64,000 nucleotides of DNA, taken from assembly GCA_029881795.1 (NCBI GenBank), contig JAOULX010000002.1, forward strand, positions 1 to 64,000. The letters run 5' to 3'. This document shows positions 1-7,766 of the stretch, piece after piece. Positions within the stretch are counted from its first letter, which is position 1. The number at the start of each line of letters is the position of its first letter. A program made the position numbers and the translations under genes. Source of the stretch: Gammaproteobacteria bacterium (GTDB lineage Bacteria; Pseudomonadota; Gammaproteobacteria; SZUA-229). The notes below the pieces were generated by a model that saw only the letters and a program-made list of their open reading frames with translations, did not search any database and was not told where the DNA came from.

Positions 1-46
1 AAGATGTGGCATCGAGTGATACCTGAGCATAACGAGGACGCGGCAT
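1..46 (-). pseudogene. REP-associated Y1 transposase, 5' end, running off the left edge
   Basis: The minus-strand ATG at 46-44 starts the same reading frame (MPRPRYAQVSL...) as the copy at 381. Only the first codons are inside the window, so I cannot tell whether this copy is the full-length transposase or another truncated unit. It reads head to tail with the copy at 106-381. Confidence 0.6.
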
Positions 47-136
47 GATCATCTCCTTGATCTGATAAATCCTGTTGAATAGGGTAATACTGGAGTGGTT
101 AGTAGTCAAATAAAGAGATGGGTGTCCGTAAATACG
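1..136. repeat. 136-bp direct repeat, copy 1
   Basis: This stretch is repeated base for base at 336-471 (offset 335). On the minus strand it carries the upstream region, start codon and first about 15 codons of a Y1-type transposase. It probably extends left of the window. The spacing suggests a 335-bp tandem duplication, or an assembly artefact. Confidence 0.9.
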
Positions 137-381
137 TGATCTTTATTGATATGAAGCACGACATGGTAGTGATTTGACATCACCGCATAAGCACACAGAT
201 CGATACAAAAAATCTGCGCTAATTCAAGCAGTTTGTCTTCTAGCCACTGCCGGCGGTGCTCGAAACTATTACCGGTGAACGAATCCACGCCGCATAAAAA
301 AGCCCGGCGTACACAGCGCGAAACACAATGATAAAAAGATGTGGCATCGAGTGATACCTGAGCATAACGAGGACGCGGCAT
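106..381 (-). pseudogene. Truncated REP-associated tyrosine (Y1) transposase
   Basis: From the ATG at 381 the frame reads MPRPRYAQVSLDATSFYHCV and later CAYAVMSNHYHVVLHI. The HYH (HUH metal-binding) motif is characteristic of the IS200/REP-associated Y1 transposase family, whose members usually run to 200-330 residues and carry the catalytic Tyr further on. Here the homologous sequence stops shortly after the HUH motif, at the junction with repeat copy 1 (136/137), and a short foreign tail (VFTDTHLFI) follows before the stop. The catalytic Tyr is missing, so the copy should be inactive. The ORF track extends it upstream to 474, but ATG 381 is the family start. An A+G-rich stretch (caaggagatgatc on the minus strand) just upstream can serve as its ribosome-binding site. 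Confidence 0.8.
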
Positions 382-471
382 GATCATCTCCTTGATCTGA
401 TAAATCCTGTTGAATAGGGTAATACTGGAGTGGTTAGTAGTCAAATAAAGAGATGGGTGTCCGTAAATACG
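336..471. repeat. 136-bp direct repeat, copy 2
   Basis: Identical to 1-136. It contains the start of the truncated Y1 transposase at 381 on the minus strand. Its right boundary (471/472) is exactly where the IS256-family fragment begins, so a recombination or insertion junction lies here. Confidence 0.9.
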
Positions 472-949
472 CAAAACAGAAATTCAGCTCTGTATTATCC
501 ACCAAATTCGTAACTCAATGAAATACGTTGCATCGAAAAATCAAAAAGCATTTATGGCTGATTTGAAACCCGTTTACCGGGCAAACAGTAAAGAGGCAGC
601 AGAAACAGTCCTTGATGAACTGGAGGCAAAATGGGGCGAACTCTACCCCATTGTAATCAAGTCATGGCGAAGCAAGTGGGATCACTTATCGGCTTACTTT
701 AAATACCCTGAACCCATACGAAAAATCATCTATACAACCAATGCAGTTGAAGCAATCCATCGACAGTTTCGCAAGCTGACAAAAACGAAAGGTGCGTTCC
801 CGAATGAAAACAGCTTGTTAAAATTACTGTACGCTGGCATATTGAATGCAACAGAGAAATGGACAATGCCGATCCAGAATTGGAGCCAGGCATTGTCTCA
901 GTTAGCTATTTATTTTGAAGGTCGCTTGGATGGCGTGCTGGAAATTTAA
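472..949 (+). pseudogene. IS256-family transposase, C-terminal fragment
   Basis: The frame of the 143-residue ORF is open upstream of its ATG to the repeat boundary and reads TEIQLCIIHQIRNSMKYVAS, a signature block of IS256-family (Transposase_mut, DDE) transposases. Downstream it has the conserved FKYPEPIRKIIYTTNAVE and the helix with the last catalytic Glu (NAVEAIHRQFRK). Full-length members are about 400 residues. The N-terminal 60% with the first two catalytic Asp residues is gone, cut at 471/472 by the Y1-transposase repeat. ATG 518 is an internal Met, not a true start. The fragment is a relic that cannot transpose by itself. Confidence 0.88.
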
Positions 950-955
950 ATTAAC

Positions 956-980
956 CTGACACAGAATTTTGAACGCTCTC
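956..980 (+). mobile_element. Right terminal inverted repeat of the IS256-type element
   Basis: The sequence ctgacacagaattttgaa...ctc lies just after the transposase stop. Its reverse complement (GAG..., then CAAAATTCTGTGTCA) matches the usual IS256-family terminal repeat. No partner left end is inside the window, in keeping with a one-sided remnant. Confidence 0.65.
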
Positions 981-1036
981 TATTGCACATTCACAAAGTA
1001 TTTTAGACTAGTATTATTCCTTAAAGTGCTCGGCAT

Positions 1037-1137
1037 TATAATGCGATCATTCTGATGAAATTACACGCTGATGAGTTTGCAAATCACATTATCTGAGCAG
1101 GGTTTTTCGATAAAATAGTGTAAACCCTGCTTTTTTT
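1037..1137 (+). ncRNA. Candidate short intergenic transcript (promoter plus terminator, no ORF)
   Basis: A TATAAT hexamer at 1037-1042 has only a weak -35 (TTATTC at 1014-1019). About 55 bases later a strong intrinsic terminator begins. No coding frame lies between them, so a transcript of about 90 nt could be made. The terminator may instead belong to a gene destroyed by the IS insertion. Confidence 0.3.
1096..1137 (+). terminator. Rho-independent terminator
   Basis: Ten-base-pair stem AGCAGGGTTT / AAACCCTGCT followed by seven T residues, with no convincing gene directly upstream on this strand. Confidence 0.8.
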
Positions 1138-1226
1138 ATGTAAATGCTATACTGCTTCTATAGTGAAATGACGGTATATAGGAAAGATTCACATTAATCA
1201 CCTATGTATAACAAGGATAATTTTTT

Positions 1227-2951
1227 ATGCAAAATGGAATAAGACAACAAGACATAGCGATGCTTGCGGGGCTGGTTGCCTTATCGTTAGCGGGAAACTA
1301 TTTCCGTATTGAGTTGTTTTACGGGATTGAAGTTATATATGGCTCGATCTTTACCATGATTGCCATTATCCGGCTTGGAACACTGGCCGGTGTGACCGTT
1401 GCGGCAATAGGTAGCTCTGTGCTGTGGTTTGCATGGGGGCATCCATATGCCATTATTATTTTTATAGCAGAAGCACTCTTTGTCGGTTATACGGCTCGGC
1501 GACTGGGTAACCTTATCTGGGCTGATATTTTGTACTGGTGTGTCATTGGAATACCTCTTGTATTCCTGTTTTATATCTTAGTGATGCATATTGATATAAC
1601 ACAGACCTTGCTTATCGCAATGAAACAGCCGTTAAATGGTGTGATTAATGCTCTTCTTGCTATACTCTTCATCTTCTTCTTTGAGCTTTGGCTGCATCGT
1701 AAAAAAACATTTAATATTGGTAATATTATTCAGATGTCTATTTTTGCTGCAGTTATATTGCCGGCTATATTTTTACAGGCAGCAGAAAACAGAATAACCA
1801 AAGATCGTCTTGAAAAAAATATGCAAACTGAGCTGGCGTTGATTGCATCTAATATTGAAGAGCGATTACTGAAACACAGCCATGATACCCAGGCCCAATA
1901 TTTCGATTCGCAATATATTAATAACCATTTCATGGATGGAATGAGTATAAGTTGGCGGTTAAAAAATCAGGCTGGTGTTGTACTAGAGCGCACACAAAAT
2001 AATTCCACTAGTCCTTCAGGTGAAATTCAAAAAGTGAATGATAAGATGCTTATCTGGATACCTGATTTTAAAGACAAGAGCCTGATGGATCGTTGGGGCG
2101 GGGCGAGGTATCGCTATAGTACCCCGGTTTCTATTGATGCAGATAATTACACTCTTGAAGTCGAGCGATCAGCGACATCAATTTTTGATGAGCTATCAGA
2201 CGCAAAGATTCGTACAACCATCATTCTTTTTGTTCTTATTATAATCAGCGGATCTTTATCATTATTAATCAGCAGATTTTTAACTTCGCCGTTAGTTCAA
2301 TTAACTCGCGCGACAAACGGAATGGTCAAAAATATTCGCTCGGGTTCTAATTTGACCATTCCAAAAAGCCGGCTAACTGAGGTAAATACCCTGGCAGAGG
2401 AGTTTGAGGAAATGTCGGCCTCCCTGTTATCTGCTTTTACAGACCTTTCAAATCTGGCAAGTAAAGATGAGTTGACGGGGATCTATAACAGACGAAAACT
2501 TAGCAGTTGTCTACAAGATGAATGGCATCGCGCAGTTCGTTATAAGAAGTCTTTTTGTATTGTTTTTTATGATATTGACTTCTTTAAGCATATTAATGAT
2601 GAATATGGACATGCTGTAGGCGATGAAGTGCTTGTTGAGATGTCTAATTTAGTGAAAAAAAGTCTCAGAAGAAATGACATCATCGGTCGCTGGGGTGGTG
2701 AGGAGTTTTTAGTTATCCTGCCACAAACCGATATTAATACAGCAAATACCGTAGCAGAGAAAATAAAGAATAAAATTAGCGAGTTCGAGTTTTCGTCTAT
2801 TAAATCTAGCGTAACCGTTAGTATCGGAGTGGCTGAGCTGGCTAAGGCTGAATCAGCCGAAGAGTTGGTAAATAAGGCGGATGATGCGCTTTATCAGGCC
2901 AAAGAAGCGGGTCGTAATCAGGTTTGTATTTATAAAAATCCCGATCACTAG
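1227..2951 (+). CDS. Membrane-anchored diguanylate cyclase (HAMP-GGDEF)
   Basis: 574 residues, preceded by AAGGA eight bases before the ATG. Residues 8-185 form about six or seven hydrophobic segments. A periplasmic-type stretch (about 190-325) is followed by another membrane segment (331-350), a HAMP-like linker (351-400) and a GGDEF domain (410-570). The active-site motif is GGEEF (490-494), with a metal Asp in FYDIDFFKHIND (about 449-451). An inhibitory I-site RRND (481-484) sits five residues upstream, so c-di-GMP feedback inhibition is expected. The predicted reaction is 2 GTP to c-di-GMP. The signal sensed by the multi-TM N-terminus is unknown. A c-di-GMP riboswitch lies just downstream, ahead of the next gene. 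Confidence 0.9.
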   Translation: MQNGIRQQDIAMLAGLVALSLAGNYFRIELFYGIEVIYGSIFTMIAIIRLGTLAGVTVAAIGSSVLWFAWGHPYAIIIFIAEALFVGYTARRLGNLIWADILYWCVIGIPLVFLFYILVMHIDITQTLLIAMKQPLNGVINALLAILFIFFFELWLHRKKTFNIGNIIQMSIFAAVILPAIFLQAAENRITKDRLEKNMQTELALIASNIEERLLKHSHDTQAQYFDSQYINNHFMDGMSISWRLKNQAGVVLERTQNNSTSPSGEIQKVNDKMLIWIPDFKDKSLMDRWGGARYRYSTPVSIDADNYTLEVERSATSIFDELSDAKIRTTIILFVLIIISGSLSLLISRFLTSPLVQLTRATNGMVKNIRSGSNLTIPKSRLTEVNTLAEEFEEMSASLLSAFTDLSNLASKDELTGIYNRRKLSSCLQDEWHRAVRYKKSFCIVFYDIDFFKHINDEYGHAVGDEVLVEMSNLVKKSLRRNDIIGRWGGEEFLVILPQTDINTANTVAEKIKNKISEFEFSSIKSSVTVSIGVAELAKAESAEELVNKADDALYQAKEAGRNQVCIYKNPDH

Positions 2952-3179
2952 GACTGTTGTGGTAAATGCTGCATTCAGCAATCAAATAAACAGGACTCAT
3001 CACGCTCAATACGGCACCCACCTTAATAAATACATAAGATTTTTGTGCGGAGTTTAAGCTGATTGCTGATCTTAATAAAGGGCAGGCGCTAATAAAAGCG
3101 GACTGGCTGTTATCTGCTTTATAATTTAATAATATTACCAATTACTATTGCAATGCGCAAAAATGGTGCGTAGAATTCG

Positions 3180-3266
3180 GTCGTGAAAATGGCATACCTG
3201 TCGAAAGTCAGGGACGCAAAGCCTCCGGTCTAAGGGTTTTCCTATGATAGCGGGGTTACCGGTAGA
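3180..3266 (+). promoter_or_regulatory. c-di-GMP-I riboswitch (GEMM-I)
   Basis: The hallmark core GGGACGCAAAGCCTCCGG is present at 3211-3228, with the GAAA tetraloop closing P2 upstream (TGTCGAAAGTCA) and the receptor strand TAGCGGGGTTACCGG downstream (3249-3263). Order and spacing match the GEMM-I aptamer, which binds c-di-GMP. About 165 nt of leader separate it from the chemoreceptor start. I see no textbook intrinsic terminator in that leader, so the output could be translational or use a non-canonical terminator. On or off polarity cannot be read by eye. Confidence 0.93.
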
Positions 3267-3430
3267 GTTGTATAGGGTGTATCGTCGTGTGCGCCTGTCG
3301 TATTGATGCGTGACTGTGTGTCATCATCAAGTCGTGTATTCACTTTTCCCTTTTTTGTTTGTCATTTTCTGATAGTGCGTGTTTGTGCTAAGCGAGCATG
3401 TGATTAAGGTATCAGAATGAGAGATGTCAG

Positions 3431-5227
3431 ATGAGTACATGGTTAAATAACCTTTCTATTAAAGGCAAGATCAGCGCGGGTTTTATTCTGGTATTGCTGC
3501 TTGCTATTTCTTTGGTCGCTATTTCGGTATTGCGCGAGACCAGTGCTGTTATTGAAGAGGCTGAGAGTCGTGAACTAAATCGATTATATCAGAATGCGGT
3601 ATCAATTCTTGATAGTCGGGCAGAGATGGCTAGCAGCTTGGCTAATATGGTTGCGTCTCTGGATTCGGTGCAAGGTCTGGCTGCCCGGCAAGATCGTAAA
3701 GCTTTGTTTGAAGAGTTACAGCCAGTCTATACAAGACTGAAAAGCCGCTATCAGGTTAAGCAGTTTCATTTCCATACGCATGATAATCATTCTATGTTGC
3801 GCGTTCACAAGTCTCCAAAATTTGGAGATGATCTGTCCGGTTTTCGATCTATGGTGGTGGATGCTAATCGTCAAAAAACCGAGTTTAGTGGATTGGAAAA
3901 GGGTATAGCCGGGATTGGTATTCGCGGTATTGTGCCAGTGCAGCACCTTGGGCGTCACATAGGTACAGTCGAGGTCGGGATGGCATTGGGCCAGGATTTT
4001 GTTGACGATTTTAAGAAGCAATACGATACCGATATTACGATCTATGTTAAAAATGGGGCAGGCTATAAGGTCAGCGCAAGTACCCATGAAATGAAACGTA
4101 TTACTGATGGTAGTTTTAATACGGTGTTTGGCGGCAAGGTGATGATGAGTGATATGGAGTTGCTTGGACGCCCGATGACAATGTTGTCTAAAAGTATTAA
4201 TGATTATTCTGGTCGCCCTATTGCTGTAGTGGAGCTGGCGATGGATGCCAGTCACTATAAGCAACAACTATTTGATGTGCAGAAAATGGTTTTGTTAATC
4301 GGCGTTATTACTTTGGTTATCGGTATTGTTGTCTCAGGAGTTATCAGTGGTTTGATCACTCGGCCTATCAAACAGGCAATGGATATATTTTCACAAGTTG
4401 CCAGTGGTAACTTCTCCGTCAACATTATTTCCCGCTCCAAAGATGAAATGGGACAGATGATGCAGGTTTTGGACAATATGGTAAATAACCTGTCGGCACT
4501 GATTGGTAAAACAAGAGACTCCAGTGCTTCATTGGTAAGCGCATCTCAGCAAGTTAGTGCGGCGGCGAATTCTCTTAGTCAGGGGGCCAGCGAACAAGCA
4601 GCGAGTATGGAGCAAACTAATGCATCTTTGGAAAATATGCAGCATACCATTGAGAAAAACAGTGAAAATGCAAAAGCTACTGAGTCACTGGCACTAAAAT
4701 CAGCGGTATCGAGTAAGGAAGGTGGAGTGGCAGTGAAAGATACGGTTGAGGCCATGCATAAAATTCAGAAGCATATCAGTTTTATTGAAGATATTGCCTA
4801 CAAGACCAACTTGTTGGCTTTAAATGCTTCGATTGAAGCAGCGCGAGCAGGTATTCATGGTCGTGGTTTTGCTGTTGTGGCCAATGAAGTTCGTATCTTG
4901 GCTGAGAGTAGTCAGGAGTCTGCACAGGAGATACGTGTTCTCACCGATGGTAGTGTTGCGGTCGCTGAAGAAGCTGGAGCCCTTATCGATGATGTTGTTA
5001 ATAGCGTACAAAACACAAGTGCTTTGGTGCAAGAGATTAGTATTGCTTCTGAGACACAAGCAAATGGTGTTCGAGAGGTTTCAACTGCTATTTCTCAATT
5101 AGATAAAGTGGCTCAGGAAACGGCGGGTTCATCCGAAGAATTATCAGCAACAGCAGCTGAGTTGAATCGCTATGCTGAAAGTATTCAGGCTGATTTGAGT
5201 CAGTTCCGTTTGAAAGATGTGGCTTAA
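3431..5227 (+). CDS. Methyl-accepting chemotaxis protein (Cache-type sensor)
   Basis: 598 residues. TM1 at about 14-34, a periplasmic double-Cache-like sensor at about 40-280 (with [18 protein letters not shown], typical of the dCache_3 group), TM2 at about 286-309, HAMP at about 310-362, then the coiled-coil signalling domain. The hairpin tip [20 protein letters not shown] and the following [18 protein letters not shown] are the conserved CheA/CheW contact region. There is no C-terminal NWETF-type CheR tether; it ends QFRLKDVA. The start is ATG 3431 with a weak GAGAG-type site. The gene is alone, under the c-di-GMP riboswitch, so receptor level should respond to c-di-GMP. Confidence 0.95.
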   Translation: MSTWLNNLSIKGKISAGFILVLLLAISLVAISVLRETSAVIEEAESRELNRLYQNAVSILDSRAEMASSLANMVASLDSVQGLAARQDRKALFEELQPVYTRLKSRYQVKQFHFHTHDNHSMLRVHKSPKFGDDLSGFRSMVVDANRQKTEFSGLEKGIAGIGIRGIVPVQHLGRHIGTVEVGMALGQDFVDDFKKQYDTDITIYVKNGAGYKVSASTHEMKRITDGSFNTVFGGKVMMSDMELLGRPMTMLSKSINDYSGRPIAVVELAMDASHYKQQLFDVQKMVLLIGVITLVIGIVVSGVISGLITRPIKQAMDIFSQVASGNFSVNIISRSKDEMGQMMQVLDNMVNNLSALIGKTRDSSASLVSASQQVSAAANSLSQGASEQAASMEQTNASLENMQHTIEKNSENAKATESLALKSAVSSKEGGVAVKDTVEAMHKIQKHISFIEDIAYKTNLLALNASIEAARAGIHGRGFAVVANEVRILAESSQESAQEIRVLTDGSVAVAEEAGALIDDVVNSVQNTSALVQEISIASETQANGVREVSTAISQLDKVAQETAGSSEELSATAAELNRYAESIQADLSQFRLKDVA

Positions 5228-5261
5228 ACGACCGTTTTACTGGTGATGTGAAAAGTCTTAT

Positions 5262-5310
5262 CAGAGAACGGTTGCCTCTAATGTTAGAGGTGACTGTTCT
5301 CTGTCTTTAA
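5262..5310 (+). terminator. Terminator of the chemoreceptor gene
   Basis: Nested hairpin: CAGAGAAC / GTTCTCTG outer arms (5262-5269 and 5296-5303) with CCTCTAA / TTAGAGG inside, followed by a short T-rich tail. Confidence 0.75.
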
Positions 5311-5374
5311 CTTTTAATTACAGCAAACGCTAAACCGTGTTCATGTGTTTTCTGGGTTGGTTGTTAAGCCAGCA

Positions 5375-6514
5375 TTAACGCCGATAAAGTATCACCGCTG
5401 CGCGTAAACCAGACTGACCAAAACGAAAACTGCGATTAAAAGCATCGCGGGCTACCGGCAGGTAAATGTTATCTGTTTCGGAACGATAGGTTTCTTCATC
5501 GACTTCCGGGTCATGGATGTAGACGAAGGTGTCGTCTATGCCGCTGACCACAACCCAGTGCGGTGCTTTGCTGCGTGTAAAGCTGTAGGAGCTGATCAGA
5601 ACCAGTGCTACGCCACCCTCCTTAAGGGCTTGTTCGAGCTGTGCTATACCGATGGTTTCATAGTGCACCTTGATATCAGCTTCTCCGACCTGTTGCATAA
5701 AATCCTCATGCACAAGGCTCATAACTTCTTTTTTTGCTTCGCTGCGTACACCATCAAGAAATAGTGGATCGCGACTGTTTAGCCATAGTTCTACCTGAAA
5801 CTCTCGCCGCCAGGCTGCCAGTGCCAGTCCCGGTGGGCTGCAGCCACCATGACCTGAGGTCATAAAGATTGTGGTGGCCTCGCGCCATAACTGCAATTCC
5901 ATCGTGCGGTTGGGTTTGATGCTATTGTCCAGTGCCTGCATAGCCATGATTAATGATGCTGGGCCGCAGGTAAAATCTGTGGTTTGCTGGTAATAGGGTA
6001 CCGGAATGAAATCGAGCTGATCTTCACGGTATAAAATTCGTTTCTGGTAGCGCAATGCATCGGCATGGTCTTCGTAATAATCTTTTAGTAAACCAAAAGG
6101 GACGTAGTGATTGCGTTGATAGAGACGAATGGCTGAAGTGTTATTGGGGTGCACTTCAAGTCGCATATAAATGCAGTCACGCGAGGCCGCAAGATTTTCC
6201 GCCTGCTGCAATAATAATTCACCCAGACCCTGGCCGCGCGTCTCGGGTAATACTGCCAGCGAGTAAACACGCGCAAGGTGAGTGCCCCGATGATACAGCA
6301 CCAGAATATAGGCCAGGGTGTTATTGTCTTGCCGGGCAAGAATAAAATCACAGTTACCCTTCTGGATCATGTGTTTCAGATTACGGCGCGACATGCGGTC
6401 TATTTTAAAACAGCGTTTTTCAATTCTGTCCAAATCGTCCAGATCTTTAATCGTTGCGCTGATGAACTCGATCGATTTGCCGGATGTTGTATCTTTATTT
6501 TGCATGCTATGCAC
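5375..6514 (-). CDS. GNAT acetyltransferase fused to a C39-like cysteine peptidase (DUF3335)
   Basis: 379 residues. Residues 15-155 are a GNAT fold with acetyl-CoA loop RGQGLG (93-98) and a RimI-like EVHPNNTSAIRLY segment. Residues 170-379 match the C39-like (DUF3335) peptidase group: Cys183 in DFTCGPASL, His319 in APHWVVVSG and Asp335 in IHDPE form a plausible papain-type triad. It overlaps the next minus-strand gene (DUF2817) by eight bases and faces away from a RimK-like ligase. That gene set recurs in gammaproteobacteria and suggests trimming and N-acetylation of a peptide or amino-acid-tagged product, which is inference. It is probably cytoplasmic, as no signal peptide is visible. Confidence 0.85.
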   Translation of the reverse strand: MHSMQNKDTTSGKSIEFISATIKDLDDLDRIEKRCFKIDRMSRRNLKHMIQKGNCDFILARQDNNTLAYILVLYHRGTHLARVYSLAVLPETRGQGLGELLLQQAENLAASRDCIYMRLEVHPNNTSAIRLYQRNHYVPFGLLKDYYEDHADALRYQKRILYREDQLDFIPVPYYQQTTDFTCGPASLIMAMQALDNSIKPNRTMELQLWREATTIFMTSGHGGCSPPGLALAAWRREFQVELWLNSRDPLFLDGVRSEAKKEVMSLVHEDFMQQVGEADIKVHYETIGIAQLEQALKEGGVALVLISSYSFTRSKAPHWVVVSGIDDTFVYIHDPEVDEETYRSETDNIYLPVARDAFNRSFRFGQSGLRAAVILYRR

Positions 6515-7613
6515 TTAGCCCTTGTAATGCTTGCCGAATGATCTGGCGACCGCGCAATAATACCATCTCCTGCCAGTCTGCTGTAGCGGGATAAAAATGC
6601 TGACGTAATTGCCGTTTTATTTTTTGCACGTGGCTATCTCGCCAGTTGACTGTGTGACGATGTAGCATATGATCCAGACGTAAGATGTCAAACATCTGCT
6701 CGACTGGGTAAGTACCAAACTCAAGGGTAATAAAACACAGTTTGTCTGCCAGACAGTTTTGCCAGTAATAATCCACTAGCCCGTCCTTGGGTACAGAGCT
6801 GGAGCTGCCCAGAGCCGGCTCGGTGACGCTCTGGCCATAGACTTGTTTTGCCCATTGCACGCCCTTCGATTCTGGCGGGTGATCACAAATCAATTCGCCA
6901 TAGCCAAACGGGCCCAGTCCGGTGTGAATATCAACGACGGCGACGTACTCGCGTTTTAACAGTTCAAAATCGGTGATGATTTGTTGCAGATATAGTTGTG
7001 ACTGACTGGCTGCCTGGCCGCCATAAAACAGGCCGTCGGCGAAAGCATACTGGCCACCACTGACCGCCTGTTCAAAGGCGACTTGTCCCAGTTGCTGTCG
7101 GGCTAATTGTAATTTCCTGTCGGCCTCGTTGATGTTTTTCTCGCTGCCAGGTAATAGTAGTTCAGCCAGTTCTGCATACGCGGTGTTGTCCGGTAAGGGT
7201 GCATTAAAATCAACAAAGTTTCGATTTAAGTCAATGCCGTTTTCGTTTACCCGACGTAGCCAGGCAAAACCATATGGATTAAGAGCATGAATAAAAAGGA
7301 TGGCCAGATCATCGTCAAGTTTAGATTCAAGGAAGTCATCAAGGCAGTCTATTTGAATAGCCGAACCGGCAAAACCTTCGACGCCATGGGTGGCACTTTG
7401 CAGTACCAGAACACGTTTTGCATTGGGGTTTCCTAACCAGTAAACAGAGCTGAATAATTTTTCATTGGTCGGGCCCTTTTCCCTATAGACAAACTCACGG
7501 TATGCGCTATGATCATGTCGATCACAGGCATGTCTGAACTTGATATGTGCCTCGGTGTAGTCAGCGGCAAAGCATGCTTTAAGACGATCAGGGGAGAGCA
7601 GGGTTGGAATCAT
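6507..7613 (-). CDS. DUF2817 family M14-like zinc hydrolase
   Basis: 368 residues. Motifs follow the AspA/AstE-like branch of the M14 carboxypeptidases: zinc ligands His76 and Glu79 in ATHGVEGF, a third ligand His230 in VVDIHTGLG, the DLNRNF substrate-binding block at 128-133, and a candidate general-base Glu in TLEFGTYP near residue 300. It should hydrolyse an amide or peptide bond next to a carboxylated residue; the substrate is unknown. The stop overlaps the start of the GNAT-C39 gene, so the two are translationally coupled. The RimK-like ligase starts 153 bp away on the other strand, giving a bond-making and bond-breaking pair. Confidence 0.85.
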   Translation of the reverse strand: MIPTLLSPDRLKACFAADYTEAHIKFRHACDRHDHSAYREFVYREKGPTNEKLFSSVYWLGNPNAKRVLVLQSATHGVEGFAGSAIQIDCLDDFLESKLDDDLAILFIHALNPYGFAWLRRVNENGIDLNRNFVDFNAPLPDNTAYAELAELLLPGSEKNINEADRKLQLARQQLGQVAFEQAVSGGQYAFADGLFYGGQAASQSQLYLQQIITDFELLKREYVAVVDIHTGLGPFGYGELICDHPPESKGVQWAKQVYGQSVTEPALGSSSSVPKDGLVDYYWQNCLADKLCFITLEFGTYPVEQMFDILRLDHMLHRHTVNWRDSHVQKIKRQLRQHFYPATADWQEMVLLRGRQIIRQALQGLSA

Positions 7614-7766
7614 GTTAACCTGTGAGAAACAACGGTAAGCTGTAAGAGGTATAGTTGAGCAAATGCAATTTTACATCGTTATGATGAAAAATGCTTTTTT
7701 TTTAACTCCTCAACCCTTCCCACCCGGCCGAGACGTCTTTTTTACCTTTCATTTTAGTGATGCCAT

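Noticed and set aside
2842-3141. Minus-strand ORF and a short protein-like plus-strand stretch ending at 3123
   Set aside because: The ORF is partly a shadow of the GGDEF gene. The plus frame (DFCAEFKLIADLNKGQAL...) has no start and is too short to name.
3300-3330. Imperfect hairpin GATGCGTGAC/GTCATCATC after the riboswitch
   Set aside because: It has an internal bulge and is 20 or more bases away from the T-rich stretch, so I do not call it a terminator.
3716-4267. 183-residue minus-strand ORF inside the chemoreceptor gene
   Set aside because: No domain-like sequence and antisense to a well supported gene.
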